DNA of 64,000 nt from Prevotellaceae bacterium UBA4301 (GTDB lineage Bacteria > Bacteroidota > Bacteroidia > Bacteroidales > Bacteroidaceae). Where the stretch lies: NCBI GenBank assembly GCA_002395775.1, contig DGUV01000067.1, positions 1 through 64,000 of the forward strand. Direction: 5' to 3'. Below the pieces are notes generated by a model, which saw only the letters and a list, made by a program, of their open reading frames with translations, was not told the origin of the DNA and made no database searches. Positions 24,281 to 33,775 of the stretch are shown in pieces; within the stretch, counting starts at the first letter, position 1; every line of letters starts with the position of its first letter. A program made the translations under genes and the position numbers.

Positions 24281-27181
24281 ATGAAACAGAACTACATGAG
24301 AATGACTCTGCTGAGCCTCTTGATGGGAATCGGTTCGATGCTCTATGCCGTCGATTATCCCAACTATCCCACACAGGTTCCCGCTGATGGTGGAAAGTAT
24401 GTACTTTGTAACTTGGCCGTGCCCACGGGCTACATGACTCGCACCTCATGGGACGGTGCTTACTATTTCCTGGGCAAGGACGACTCGAACTATGCCAGCT
24501 ATGCCCTTACTGCACATCAGGACGAGGAAGGACGTTGGTACTTTGTTACCAGTGAACGGTTGGTGGAGGAAGAGGGTGAAGAACCCTACACCGCCTATAC
24601 CTATGCCGCCGTGCCTAACGGAACCAATAACATCCGTGGCGGACTGAACGATATCACCGAACCTGGCCTGTTCGAATTATCGGCAGGCAGCCACACGGGT
24701 TTCTACCGCGTGAAGGCTCTTGAAGGCAACTACGAACCCTGTCAGGGTGTCTTCATGCACCTGAATGCCGGTGGCCAGTACTTCATTTTCAACGAACCCA
24801 CCAACTCATGGTATCCCGACTTCTATGGTGGCGTGGTTCGCGACGAGTATGGAGAACCCGAATACTATTACAACGAGGATGGCTTGGAATGTCAGATAAT
24901 GGCTGACTCCACCAGCTTGAACTGGGCTTTTGTTCTGGTTGAGGACTTGCCACAATTCGTGCTGTTGGGCAATGCCTATGCCGTGATGGACAACTATGAG
25001 AAGAGTTACTGTTCCATTGAGGGCTATGCCGACGGATTCAAGGCTACGCTGGAAGCTGCCATGCCCTTGTACAAGGCTGCGGACTTCACAGCGGAAACCC
25101 TGACACAGCTGAAGGCCCAGTTGAATGCGAAGGTTGACCTTTACACCCAAATCCTGAAAGCCGAGGAACTTGAGGCCGACGAATTGGCTGAGGCCATTGC
25201 TACGGCCAAGACCGCCTTCCAGACCCTGACGGCAACCGACGATGTGGTGGCAGCCAATGAGGCTCTGACCAAGGCCTGCAACGACTACAGCATGGGGCTT
25301 GGCGACATCACTTCGATGGGTCAGAACATGAGTTTCGAGGACCTCTCGAGCCAGAACGGCAACCAAACCTCGGGCTGCATGCCCGCTCCGAAGGGTTGGA
25401 ACGTCTATGTCAACGGCAACAAACTGGAGGAAGGCAGCACGACTGGCCTCAGCAACTGGCATGGCGTCAACAACGACTGCACGGGATACAAGGATGGTGA
25501 ATACGGCTTCGGCCTATGGATGCCAACCGTTCCCAAGTACGAAATCAGTCAGACTATCACCGGCCTGGACAATGGTACATACACCATCACGGCTGGCTTG
25601 ATGGTTGACCGCCGCCGCACCACCCAGCGCATCTTCGGTAACCTCAACAGCACCCTCTTCTCTTATGCTGAGAACTACGAGGAAGGCATCCTGCCTGCCG
25701 AATACAAGACCTACGCAGGCCTGACCGAGGTCAATGACGACCGCACGATGCAGGAAATCAGTGTCCGGGCTTATGTCTATGACGGAACACTTACCTTCGG
25801 CGTGAAGACCGACAACGACATCGCAGCTGCCCTGCGCACAGGTGGCGAACAGGGCGACGGATGGTTCAAGGTGGACAACTTCACCATCAGCAAGGACGGC
25901 TACATCGAGAGTGACGCGCAAGAACTCTATGACTACCTTTCCAGCACCCTCGAGGAAATGGCCAACCAACCCATGGATGCCACTTATCGTGAGAAATGCA
26001 ATGTGAACTACACCGACCTGAACGAAGGTATTGCTGCCTTTGCCCAGTTGGTGCCTGAGGTTCAGGTCCAGATTGCTGCCTACGAGCCTCTTGGCGTGGC
26101 CCTGAGCCAGGCATTGGAGCGCCTTGCTCTTTGTGAGGAAACCGGTTACATGGGTGTTGACGACTATTCGACAGTCATTGACGAAGTGACGGGCAAATAC
26201 GAGGATGGCGAATACACGGCTGAGGAAATTGCTGACGCACTGAATCAGTTGGAGGAAGCCTATCAGACCTGCCTGCGCAGTGGTGTTGACGAAGGCGTTG
26301 ACGTGAGCGACCTCATTCAGAACCGTTCGTTCGAGAACCAAAGCAACCAAGGCAATGCCAATTCCGATGGTGTAGTCAATCCTCCCTATGGCTGGGACCT
26401 CTACATCAATGGCGTGAAGTGTGAGACGGCCGATGACATTCGTGCCCAGGGCGTTACAGGCTGGTGTGCCATCAACAGTGGCGACAACATCAATGTTGAG
26501 GAAAATGGTCAGGTGTTTAATCACCAATACACCGATGGTACCCATGTTTGGGGCATTTGGAATAGTTCCATCCCACAGATTGAACTCTCGCAGAAGATTA
26601 CAGGCCTGAAGCCCGGCACCTATGTGCTCACGGCTGACATGATGGTGCGCAACACCGACTGGTCGGGCATTAACCTCACCACGCAGCGTCTCTTTGCCAA
26701 TGACGCCATTTGTCTCTATGGCGGCGAGAATGAATACTGGGCCGAGTATCTTCAGGGTACCACTTCCGATGATGTCTATCAGGCTTGGAACCTTACCGCC
26801 AACGAAGGCAAACTGCTTGACGAGGATGAGGCTTACGACTACATCAACTATGCAGAGTACGATGCCTATAATAACGACCTTCTGCTGCGCACACTGGTGT
26901 TGCACTTTGGCGTTGGCGAGGACGGCGAGGCCACTATTGGCTTCCGCACCGACAACCTCGATGGTACGACAGGCGAACCTCGTTCGGAGACTGCCGCCGG
27001 TTGGTTCAAGCTCGACAACTTCACTCTCTTCTACGAGAGTAGCAAGATTCCCACAAAGGTAAGTGACATCGACCGCAGCGCTGCTCAGGGCGACTCGCGC
27101 ATCTTCGACCTCGCAGGACGTCAGGTGGGCAAGATGACTCGTGGCGTATATGTCCGTAACGGGAAGAAAATCATTAAGTAA
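24281..27181 (+). CDS. large secreted protein with duplicated binding modules
   Basis: A 966-residue protein with a signal peptide (to about LYAVD) and no recognised enzyme motif. Residues 30-230 form a beta domain. Two similar modules follow, each a helical FIVAR-like segment plus a galactose-binding-like beta domain: NMSFEDLSSQ ... PKGWNVYVNGN ... SQTITGLDNGTYTITAGLMV, and NRSFENQSNQ ... PYGWDLYINGV ... SQKITGLKPGTYVLTADMMV. Both end in GWFK[VL]DNFT[IL]. The tail RIFDLAGRQ ... GVYVRNGKKIIK is T9SS-like. Similar modules occur at the N-terminus of the 36209-39412 protein. It likely binds glycans at or outside the cell surface. Confidence 0.7.
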   Translation: MKQNYMRMTLLSLLMGIGSMLYAVDYPNYPTQVPADGGKYVLCNLAVPTGYMTRTSWDGAYYFLGKDDSNYASYALTAHQDEEGRWYFVTSERLVEEEGEEPYTAYTYAAVPNGTNNIRGGLNDITEPGLFELSAGSHTGFYRVKALEGNYEPCQGVFMHLNAGGQYFIFNEPTNSWYPDFYGGVVRDEYGEPEYYYNEDGLECQIMADSTSLNWAFVLVEDLPQFVLLGNAYAVMDNYEKSYCSIEGYADGFKATLEAAMPLYKAADFTAETLTQLKAQLNAKVDLYTQILKAEELEADELAEAIATAKTAFQTLTATDDVVAANEALTKACNDYSMGLGDITSMGQNMSFEDLSSQNGNQTSGCMPAPKGWNVYVNGNKLEEGSTTGLSNWHGVNNDCTGYKDGEYGFGLWMPTVPKYEISQTITGLDNGTYTITAGLMVDRRRTTQRIFGNLNSTLFSYAENYEEGILPAEYKTYAGLTEVNDDRTMQEISVRAYVYDGTLTFGVKTDNDIAAALRTGGEQGDGWFKVDNFTISKDGYIESDAQELYDYLSSTLEEMANQPMDATYREKCNVNYTDLNEGIAAFAQLVPEVQVQIAAYEPLGVALSQALERLALCEETGYMGVDDYSTVIDEVTGKYEDGEYTAEEIADALNQLEEAYQTCLRSGVDEGVDVSDLIQNRSFENQSNQGNANSDGVVNPPYGWDLYINGVKCETADDIRAQGVTGWCAINSGDNINVEENGQVFNHQYTDGTHVWGIWNSSIPQIELSQKITGLKPGTYVLTADMMVRNTDWSGINLTTQRLFANDAICLYGGENEYWAEYLQGTTSDDVYQAWNLTANEGKLLDEDEAYDYINYAEYDAYNNDLLLRTLVLHFGVGEDGEATIGFRTDNLDGTTGEPRSETAAGWFKLDNFTLFYESSKIPTKVSDIDRSAAQGDSRIFDLAGRQVGKMTRGVYVRNGKKIIK

Positions 27182-27218
27182 CAGAGATTCTATATTATTA
27201 ATAAATAAGGAATAGAAA

Positions 27219-30170
27219 GTGATGGCCGAAGAAACCCAGCTTGAGTTGCACGACACTCAGTTCGTCGATCTCATGAGTCGACGCATCTTCAATGTCCTGC
27301 TGATTGCCAACCCTTATGACGCATTCATGCTCGAGGATGATGGTCGGGTGGACGAGAAGATATTTGATGAGTATGCCAAGCTGGGACTTCGCTTTCCTCC
27401 GCGCTTTGTACAGGTGGCATCGCAGGAAGAAGCTGAGAAGGCACTCCGCCGCACCAGCTTCGACCTGCTCATCTGTATGCCGGGAACCGATATGGGGAAG
27501 GGCCCCGACGATGTCTTCGACATTGCTCGCGGTATCAAGGAAAAGAATCCCAAGGTACCCATCGTAGTGCTCACCCCCTTCTCCCACGGCATCACCAAGC
27601 GCATGGAGCACGAGGACCTCTCGCTCATCGACTATGTCTTCTGCTGGTTGGGCAACACCGAACTGTTGCTATCCATCATCAAGCTCATCGAGGACAAGAT
27701 GAACCTGCGTCACGACACGAAGGCCGGTGTGCAGATGATTCTGCTTGTCGAGGACAGCATCCGATTCTATTCCTCCATTCTCACTCATCTCTATAAGTTC
27801 GTACTTCAGCAAAGCCTCTCCTTTGCCACGGAGGCATTGAATTCGCAACTTGAGATGCTGCGCATGAGAGGACGACCAAAAATCGTTCTTGCCCGCACCT
27901 ATGAGGAGGCATGGGAACTCTATACCCACTACAGCGACAATGTGCTTGGTGTCATCAGCGACTGCCGTTTCCCTCACAATGGGGTGAAGGATGAGCGTGC
28001 CGGACTCGAGTTGTTGTCGGCCATTCGTGAGAAAGACCCCTTCCTGCCACTCATCATGGAGTCGTCGGAGTCACACATGGCCGAGGAGGCCGAGCGGCTT
28101 CACATCTCCTTTCTCGACAAGGGCTCCAAGAAACTGCCCGTCGACCTTCAGCATCTGGTTTCTGACTATTTCGGTTTCGGCGATTTCATTTTCCGTGACC
28201 CCAAGACCATGCGCGAGATAGGGCGCGTGCGCAATCTGAAGGAACTGCAGGACAACATCTTCACCCTGCCAGCAGACTCGCTCATCTATCATGTCTCGCA
28301 CAACAATGTCTCCCGTTGGCTGGCTTCGCGTGCCCTGTTCCCCATTGCTGATTTCTTGCGCCGAATCAAGTGGAAGGAGAATCCCGACCTCGACGCTCAC
28401 CGCCAGATCATCTTCGATGCCATTGTGCAGTACCGTAAGATGAAGAACCAGGGCGTGGTGGCCATTTTCCATCGCGACCGTTTCGACCGCTACTCCAACT
28501 TCCAGCGCATTGGCGACGGCTCGCTGGGAGGCAAAGGGCGAGGCATAGCCTTCATCGACCACATCATCAAGCGACATCCCGACCTCAATCAACTTCCCGG
28601 CGCCCGAGTGATGATTCCAAAGACTGTGGTCCTCTGCACCGATGTCTTCGACGAATTCATGGAGCGCAACTCGCTCTATCCGGTGGCTCTCAGTGATGCC
28701 AGTGACGAGGAAGTGCTTCGCCACTTCGTAGCCGCTCATCTGCCCAATCGACTGAAAGAGGACCTCCTGGCATTCCTCGATGTCGTGCAGCAACCCATAG
28801 CCATTCGTTCGTCGTCGCTGCTCGAGGATAGCCACTACCAGCCCTTTGCAGGCATCTATAGCACCTACATGATTCCTTACACCCCCGACCGCCATGCCCG
28901 ACTGCGCATGCTTGTGTCGGCTATTAAGGGCGTCTATGCCTCGGTATTCTATCGTGCCAGCAAGGATTACATGGCTGCCACCTCCAATGTTATCGACCAG
29001 GAGAAGATGGCCGTAATCCTGCAGGAGGTAGTCGGTACGCAGTATGGCGACCGTTTCTATCCCCACATTTCAGGTGTGGCTCGCTCGGTCAACTACTATC
29101 CCATTGGTGACGAGAAGGCCGAGGAGGGCGTGGTCAGTCTGGCGCTTGGCCTGGGCAAATACATCGTGGACGGAGGCCTGTCGTTGCGCGTTTGTCCTTC
29201 TCATCCCGACAAGGTCTTGCAGACCAGTGAGATGGAAATGGCCCTTCGCGAGACACAGACCCGTTTCTATGCCCTTGACCTGAAGCACATCTCGCCTGAT
29301 GTCTCTGTTGACGATGGCTTTAATCTTCTTCGGCTTAATGTCCGAGAGGCCGACAAGGATGGGGCCCTGCAATACCTTGCTTCCACCTTCGACCCCTACG
29401 ACCAAGTCATTCGCGATGGCATCTACGAGGGCGGGCGCAAGGTCATCACGCTTTGCGGAGTGCTCCAGCATGGAGTGTTCCCATTGCCTCAGCTGCTGTC
29501 CTTGTCCATGGCGTATGGGCAGGCTGAGATGCGCCGCCCGGTGGAGATAGAGCTGGCTGTCCGTCTCAACCCTGACCGAACCGGTGAGTTCTATCTGCTG
29601 CAAATCCGTCCGATGGTTGACAACAAGATGCATCTTGATGAGGACCTCCTCGCCATCCCCGATTCCGAAGCCCTCATCCGTTCGCATAATGCTATTGGGC
29701 ATGGGGTGCTTACCGACATCCAGGACATTGTCTATGTAAAGACCGACCCCTATTCGGCAACCAGCAATCCCGCCATAGCCGAAGAGGTGGAGCTCATCAA
29801 TCGCGACTTCCTCAAGGAGGGGCGTTCCTATGTGCTGGTTGGTCCCGGACGTTGGGGTTCCAGCGACCCCTGGCTCGGTGTGCCCGTCAAGTGGCCAGCC
29901 ATTTCAGCGGCCAAGGTGATTGTCGAGGCCGGACTGCAGGACTATCGTGTCGATCCCAGTCAAGGTACCCACTTCTTCCAGAATCTCACCTCCTTTGGTG
30001 TGGGCTATTTCACTGTCAATGCCTATCGTGACGACGGCGTCTATCGCCAGTCGGTGCTTGATGAGATGCCCGCTGTCCATGAGACGGAACATGTGCGTCA
30101 TGTCCGCTTCCCACAACCGCTGACAGTCAAGGTTGACGGTATGCACAAGGAGGGAATTATCACCATTTAG
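27219..30170 (+). CDS. receiver-domain protein fused to PEP/pyruvate-binding domain
   Basis: A 983-residue cytoplasmic protein. Residues about 20-150 and 165-320 resemble two response-regulator receiver folds (FNVLLIANPYDAFML and MILLVEDSIRFYSS). Residues about 410-830 contain the ATP-binding domain of pyruvate phosphate dikinase/PEP synthase: GDGSLGGKGRGIAFID, IAIRSSSLLEDSHYQPFAGIY and EFYLLQIRPMVDNK. The central phosphohistidine domain and the C-terminal PEP barrel of true PPDK are absent, so the normal reaction cannot be completed by this chain alone. It is 132 nt upstream of gdhA. A sensory or regulatory role linked to carbon/nitrogen balance is inference. Confidence 0.75.
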   Translation: MMAEETQLELHDTQFVDLMSRRIFNVLLIANPYDAFMLEDDGRVDEKIFDEYAKLGLRFPPRFVQVASQEEAEKALRRTSFDLLICMPGTDMGKGPDDVFDIARGIKEKNPKVPIVVLTPFSHGITKRMEHEDLSLIDYVFCWLGNTELLLSIIKLIEDKMNLRHDTKAGVQMILLVEDSIRFYSSILTHLYKFVLQQSLSFATEALNSQLEMLRMRGRPKIVLARTYEEAWELYTHYSDNVLGVISDCRFPHNGVKDERAGLELLSAIREKDPFLPLIMESSESHMAEEAERLHISFLDKGSKKLPVDLQHLVSDYFGFGDFIFRDPKTMREIGRVRNLKELQDNIFTLPADSLIYHVSHNNVSRWLASRALFPIADFLRRIKWKENPDLDAHRQIIFDAIVQYRKMKNQGVVAIFHRDRFDRYSNFQRIGDGSLGGKGRGIAFIDHIIKRHPDLNQLPGARVMIPKTVVLCTDVFDEFMERNSLYPVALSDASDEEVLRHFVAAHLPNRLKEDLLAFLDVVQQPIAIRSSSLLEDSHYQPFAGIYSTYMIPYTPDRHARLRMLVSAIKGVYASVFYRASKDYMAATSNVIDQEKMAVILQEVVGTQYGDRFYPHISGVARSVNYYPIGDEKAEEGVVSLALGLGKYIVDGGLSLRVCPSHPDKVLQTSEMEMALRETQTRFYALDLKHISPDVSVDDGFNLLRLNVREADKDGALQYLASTFDPYDQVIRDGIYEGGRKVITLCGVLQHGVFPLPQLLSLSMAYGQAEMRRPVEIELAVRLNPDRTGEFYLLQIRPMVDNKMHLDEDLLAIPDSEALIRSHNAIGHGVLTDIQDIVYVKTDPYSATSNPAIAEEVELINRDFLKEGRSYVLVGPGRWGSSDPWLGVPVKWPAISAAKVIVEAGLQDYRVDPSQGTHFFQNLTSFGVGYFTVNAYRDDGVYRQSVLDEMPAVHETEHVRHVRFPQPLTVKVDGMHKEGIITI

Positions 30171-30234
30171 CTACTTTCCTATACTTTTTACTTACATTTT
30201 GGCCATTTCTCTTGGTGGTTAAGTGTAAAATTGT

Positions 30235-30242
30235 TACCTTTG
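30235..30242 (+). promoter_or_regulatory. -7 box for gdhA
   Basis: TACCTTTG, an exact TAnnTTTG match, 60 nt before the ATG. Confidence 0.6.
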
Positions 30243-30302
30243 CACTCGAAAAGGTAAAAGTTTGTTATAATATCTAAGGTATTAGTAAAAAGGTAATCAA
30301 TT

Positions 30303-31643
30303 ATGGACGCAAAAAAAGTGTTGGACGACCTTAAGCGTCGTTTTCCCAATGAGCCTGAGTATCATCAGGCAGTAGAAGAAGTGCTTGGCACCATCGAGGA
30401 AGAGTACAACAAACACCCCGAGTTTGACAAGGTGAACCTCATCGAGCGCCTGTGCATTCCCGACCGTGTCTATCAGTTCCGCGTAACCTGGATGGACGAC
30501 AAAGGTCAGATCCAGACCAACATGGGCTACCGCATTCAGCACAACAATGCCATTGGCCCCTATAAGGGTGGTATCCGATTCCATGCCAGCGTGAATCTGG
30601 GCATCCTCAAGTTCCTTGCATTCGAGCAGACCTTCAAGAACAGTCTTACCACACTCCCCATGGGTGGTGGCAAGGGCGGTAGCGACTTCTCGCCCCGTGG
30701 AAAGTCAAATGCCGAGGTTATGCGTTTCTGCCAGGCCTTCATGCTCGAGTTAACGCGTCACATCGGTCCCAACATCGACGTTCCTGCTGGTGACATTGGT
30801 GTCGGTGGCCGTGAAGTTGGTTACATGTTCGGTATGTACAAGAAGTTGACACGCGACTTCTCGGGTGTCTTGACTGGTAAGGGCTTGGAATTCGGCGGTT
30901 CGCTGATTCGTCCCGAGGCTACGGGTTACGGTACCGTATATTTCCTGCGTGCAATGCTGAAGACTAAGGGCGACAGCGTGGAAGGCAAGAAGGTGCTCAT
31001 CTCTGGTGCCGGCAATGTGGCTCAGTATGCAGCCGAGAAGGTTCTGCAGTTGGGCGGCAAGGTTATGACCATGAGCGACTCCGACGGCTATATCTATGAC
31101 CCCGATGGCATCGACCGCGAGAAGCTCGACTACATCATGGAGCTCAAGAATCTCTATCGCGGACGTATCCGCGAGTATGTTGACCAGTACCCCACAGCCA
31201 AGTACGTTGGCGACGGTGCAAAGCCTTGGTTCGAAAAGGCCGACATCGCTCTGCCTTGCGCAACCCAGAACGAACTGAATGAGGAGCAGGCTAAGGCTCT
31301 GGTGGCCAATGGCGTTATTGCCGTAGCCGAGGGTGCCAACATGCCCAGCACGCCTGGTGCCATCCGTGTCTTCCAGGAAGCCAAGATTCTCTATTCTCCG
31401 GGTAAGGCTTCGAATGCTGGTGGCGTATCTGTCAGCGGTTTGGAAATGTCGCAGAACTCAGAGCGCCTGAGCTGGTCGGCTGAGGAAGTTGACGCCAAGT
31501 TGCTCTGGATTATGGAGAACATCCACGAAAACTGCGTGAAGTACGGCACTGAGCCCGATGGCTATGTCAACTACGTGAAGGGTGCCAACGTCGCCGGCTT
31601 CATGAAGGTTGCTAAAGCTATGATGGCTCAAGGCATAGTCTGA
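30303..31643 (+). CDS. gdhA: NADP-type glutamate dehydrogenase
   Basis: A 446-residue hexameric GDH of the standard length, making glutamate from 2-oxoglutarate and ammonium. Signatures are IGPYKGGIRFH, TTLPMGGGKGGSDF (catalytic Lys region), PAGDIGVGGREVGYMFG, and the Rossmann motif SGAGNVAQYAAEKV. The Ser following the Rossmann strand (MTMSDSDG) fits NADP preference. It has its own promoter after the receiver/PEP-synthase-like gene and is followed by a terminator. It is a main ammonium-assimilation enzyme in Bacteroidales. Confidence 0.97.
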   Translation: MDAKKVLDDLKRRFPNEPEYHQAVEEVLGTIEEEYNKHPEFDKVNLIERLCIPDRVYQFRVTWMDDKGQIQTNMGYRIQHNNAIGPYKGGIRFHASVNLGILKFLAFEQTFKNSLTTLPMGGGKGGSDFSPRGKSNAEVMRFCQAFMLELTRHIGPNIDVPAGDIGVGGREVGYMFGMYKKLTRDFSGVLTGKGLEFGGSLIRPEATGYGTVYFLRAMLKTKGDSVEGKKVLISGAGNVAQYAAEKVLQLGGKVMTMSDSDGYIYDPDGIDREKLDYIMELKNLYRGRIREYVDQYPTAKYVGDGAKPWFEKADIALPCATQNELNEEQAKALVANGVIAVAEGANMPSTPGAIRVFQEAKILYSPGKASNAGGVSVSGLEMSQNSERLSWSAEEVDAKLLWIMENIHENCVKYGTEPDGYVNYVKGANVAGFMKVAKAMMAQGIV

Positions 31644-31734
31644 GCAATCAAAGGTTCTCCTTTGAATGGCTCAAGGCATTGTGTAAGACAATTAGGAATA
31701 TTGCAGAAATAGTTGCTTTATAATGTGTGTGTGA

Positions 31735-31777
31735 GAGGACCGGACCGCCGTGATGGTGTTCCGGCCCTCGCTTTTTT
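31735..31777 (+). terminator. rho-independent terminator after gdhA
   Basis: GAGGACCGG (31735-31743) pairs with CCGGCCCTC (31761-31769) with one mismatch, followed by a T6 run. Confidence 0.75.
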
Positions 31778-31805
31778 ATCGTCCCAGGCCTATTGCCTTC
31801 CTTTG

Positions 31806-32477
31806 TCAGGCGTGCAGCAAGCGTATAAGTTGCTGCTCGTTGGCCTTTGGTAATATTTGCCTCAGGTGGGCCTGCATGAGGGCAAGGCTGTCCTCGGGAC
31901 TGCAGTCGGTTTGGCATGCCTCTCGCCCCAGCAGTTGCTCGGGCGTGGTGAGGAGCGACCATCCCCAGCCATATTCGCGATTGTGGCGGTCGCGAGGATA
32001 CACGAAGTCCTCGGTGACAATGTGGCAACCCATTTGCAGCCGTGTGATGCGGGCATCAAACCGACTGCGTTCTTTAGGGCCAGTGAAACCACATAGCTGG
32101 CGCAACTGCCTGGTGATGAGGCTGCCATGTTCGCGCAAGGTTTGTAGTATGGCATCGTCGATGGTTCCCTCCTCGGGCGTGGGACTCAGGGCGCGGCGGT
32201 AGTTATAGAGATGAGGCCACCATTTCCTGCTTACAAAGCCTGCCTTCCCCGCATAGAACTTGCCATAGACGCATGGGCTTTCGGTGACGGTGGGACCTTT
32301 CCATTTCCACAGAGGCCAGTCCCAGCCCCCGTCAGGGAAGACTACATAGCGACACTCCTCGTCGGCCATCTCTTCGGCAGAGAATCCCGGTACGGTACTT
32401 CGTAGCAGGGGCAAGAAGCCGAAGTCCTGAATGCATTGAATCAGGTCTTGCTGATTGTGTATCTCAAATGGCATCAT
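31806..32477 (-). CDS. AlkZ-related winged-helix protein
   Basis: A 223-residue cytoplasmic protein. The ATG pair at 32472-32477 is chosen because the longer frame overlaps the next gene's end. It has a central aromatic-rich region (WDWPLWKWKGP, SRKWWPHLYNYRR), then a winged-helix-like stretch (AILQTLREHGSLITRQLRQL), and a Trp-rich YGWGWSLLTTPE. This matches Bacteroidetes proteins called AlkZ-related, after the DNA glycosylase AlkZ that repairs interstrand crosslinks, but it is much shorter than AlkZ and I see no proof of glycosylase activity. It lies 32 nt after the peroxidase-nitroreductase gene in the same direction. Confidence 0.5.
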   Translation of the reverse strand: MMPFEIHNQQDLIQCIQDFGFLPLLRSTVPGFSAEEMADEECRYVVFPDGGWDWPLWKWKGPTVTESPCVYGKFYAGKAGFVSRKWWPHLYNYRRALSPTPEEGTIDDAILQTLREHGSLITRQLRQLCGFTGPKERSRFDARITRLQMGCHIVTEDFVYPRDRHNREYGWGWSLLTTPEQLLGREACQTDCSPEDSLALMQAHLRQILPKANEQQLIRLLHA

Positions 32478-32509
32478 GATGTTTCTCTGGTTGCCTTTTT
32501 GTTTTCTGT

Positions 32510-33652
32510 CTATTTGATGAATTTCACCTTTGATGCATCGCGCGGACGGGCATCGGGTTGCTCGTCGGGATAGCCAATGGCCAGTATGTAGAGCAGCTGG
32601 TAACCGGCGGGAATGTCGAGCCGCTGGAGAAAGAAACGGGCCTTCTCGCTGGAGTTGAGCCAGCGCACAGGGCCTCCCAGGCAACAGGTGCCCAGTCCCA
32701 TGGCCTCGGCAGCCAGCATCATGTTCTCGCCCAGCAGTCCGCAGTCATGTTGCGACCACATGCCTTCGTTGGCGGCACACACGCAGATGAGGTTGGGTGC
32801 ATTGCGGAACATGTTCTTGAACGAAGGGTCGCGGCGCACCTGTTCGGCATTTTCCTGCCGATAGACTTCGGAGATGTCCTGAATCAGCTGCTGGTCCTCC
32901 ACCACGCGCACCTGCCAGGGCTGGCGGTTGACGGCGCTGGGGGCATTGATGCCGCAACGGACAACGGCGGCCAGCTTCTCATGCTCGACGGGACGGTCGA
33001 GATACTTGCGTATGGAGCGGCGCTTCATGATGACGGAGAGGGTGGGGTTGAGTTCGAGCTGGATATCGGCCTCCACGTCGCTCATCTTGTCCGTGGGTTC
33101 ATAGCGGCGGATTACGCGGCCGTCGCGCGAAACAAGGAATTTCGTGAAGTTCCACTTGATGTCGCTCGACTTGGCATACTCGGGGTCGCGCTTACTCATC
33201 ATCTGGTGGAGCAGTCGGCCCAGTTCTTCCTGCTGGTCGAAGCCTCCGAAGGTTTTCTTCCCCTTGAGGTAGGTGAAGAGCGGATGGGCTTGGGGACCGT
33301 TGACGTCAATCTTGTCGAACTGGGGGAATTGGATGTCGAAGTTGGCCGTGCAGAACTGGTGGATTTCCTGGATGCTGCCAGGTGCTTGCTGGCCAAACTG
33401 GTTGCAAGGGAAGTCGAGAATCTCGAGTCCCTGGTCGCGATACTTCTCGTAGAGGGCCTGCAGCTCCTTGTATTGGGGGGTGAAGCCACAGCGCGTGGCT
33501 GTGTTCACAATCAGGAGCACCTTGTCCTTGTAGTTGGCGAGGGAGACGTCTTCGCCGAGGTCGTTTTTTACGCTGAAACCGTAGATTTCCTGTGCCTGTC
33601 CACTGAGGACGCACAGCGCTGCCAGGAGGCAGAGGGAGAGGAGCTTTTTCAT
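32510..33652 (-). CDS. secreted glutathione peroxidase-nitroreductase fusion
   Basis: A 380-residue two-domain protein with a signal peptide (CLLAALCVLSGQAQ). Residues 22-185 are a GPx/thiol-peroxidase domain with the full motif set: NTATRCGFTPQY (peroxidatic Cys), FPCNQFGQQ (Gln and second Cys) and KWNFTKFLV (Trp and Asn). Residues 205-380 are an FMN-type nitroreductase: RRSIRKYLDRPVE, GINAPSAVNRQPWQVRVVED, and GLGTCCLGGP near the flavin. The fusion would place hydroperoxide reduction and a flavin reductase on one periplasmic chain. The leader directly upstream is a long heptamer tract. Confidence 0.85.
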   Translation of the reverse strand: MKKLLSLCLLAALCVLSGQAQEIYGFSVKNDLGEDVSLANYKDKVLLIVNTATRCGFTPQYKELQALYEKYRDQGLEILDFPCNQFGQQAPGSIQEIHQFCTANFDIQFPQFDKIDVNGPQAHPLFTYLKGKKTFGGFDQQEELGRLLHQMMSKRDPEYAKSSDIKWNFTKFLVSRDGRVIRRYEPTDKMSDVEADIQLELNPTLSVIMKRRSIRKYLDRPVEHEKLAAVVRCGINAPSAVNRQPWQVRVVEDQQLIQDISEVYRQENAEQVRRDPSFKNMFRNAPNLICVCAANEGMWSQHDCGLLGENMMLAAEAMGLGTCCLGGPVRWLNSSEKARFFLQRLDIPAGYQLLYILAIGYPDEQPDARPRDASKVKFIK

Positions 33653-33656
33653 GTTA

Positions 33657-33775
33657 ATGTCAGATGTGAAATGTCAGATGTGAAATGTCAAGTGTCAAAT
33701 GTCAAATGTGAAATGTCAAATGTCAAATGGTAAATGGTTAAATGGTAAATGTCAGATGGCTAAATGTCAGATGAA
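33657..33775. repeat. long ATGTCAA/ATGGTAA heptamer tract
   Basis: About 16 degenerate 7-bp units fill the gap between the GH9 stop and the peroxidase-nitroreductase start, ending 4 nt from the ATG and running into the last codons of GH9. On the minus strand it reads CATTTGA/CATTTCA/CATTTAC, the same set as at 57351-57459 and 63335-63371. Confidence 0.85.
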
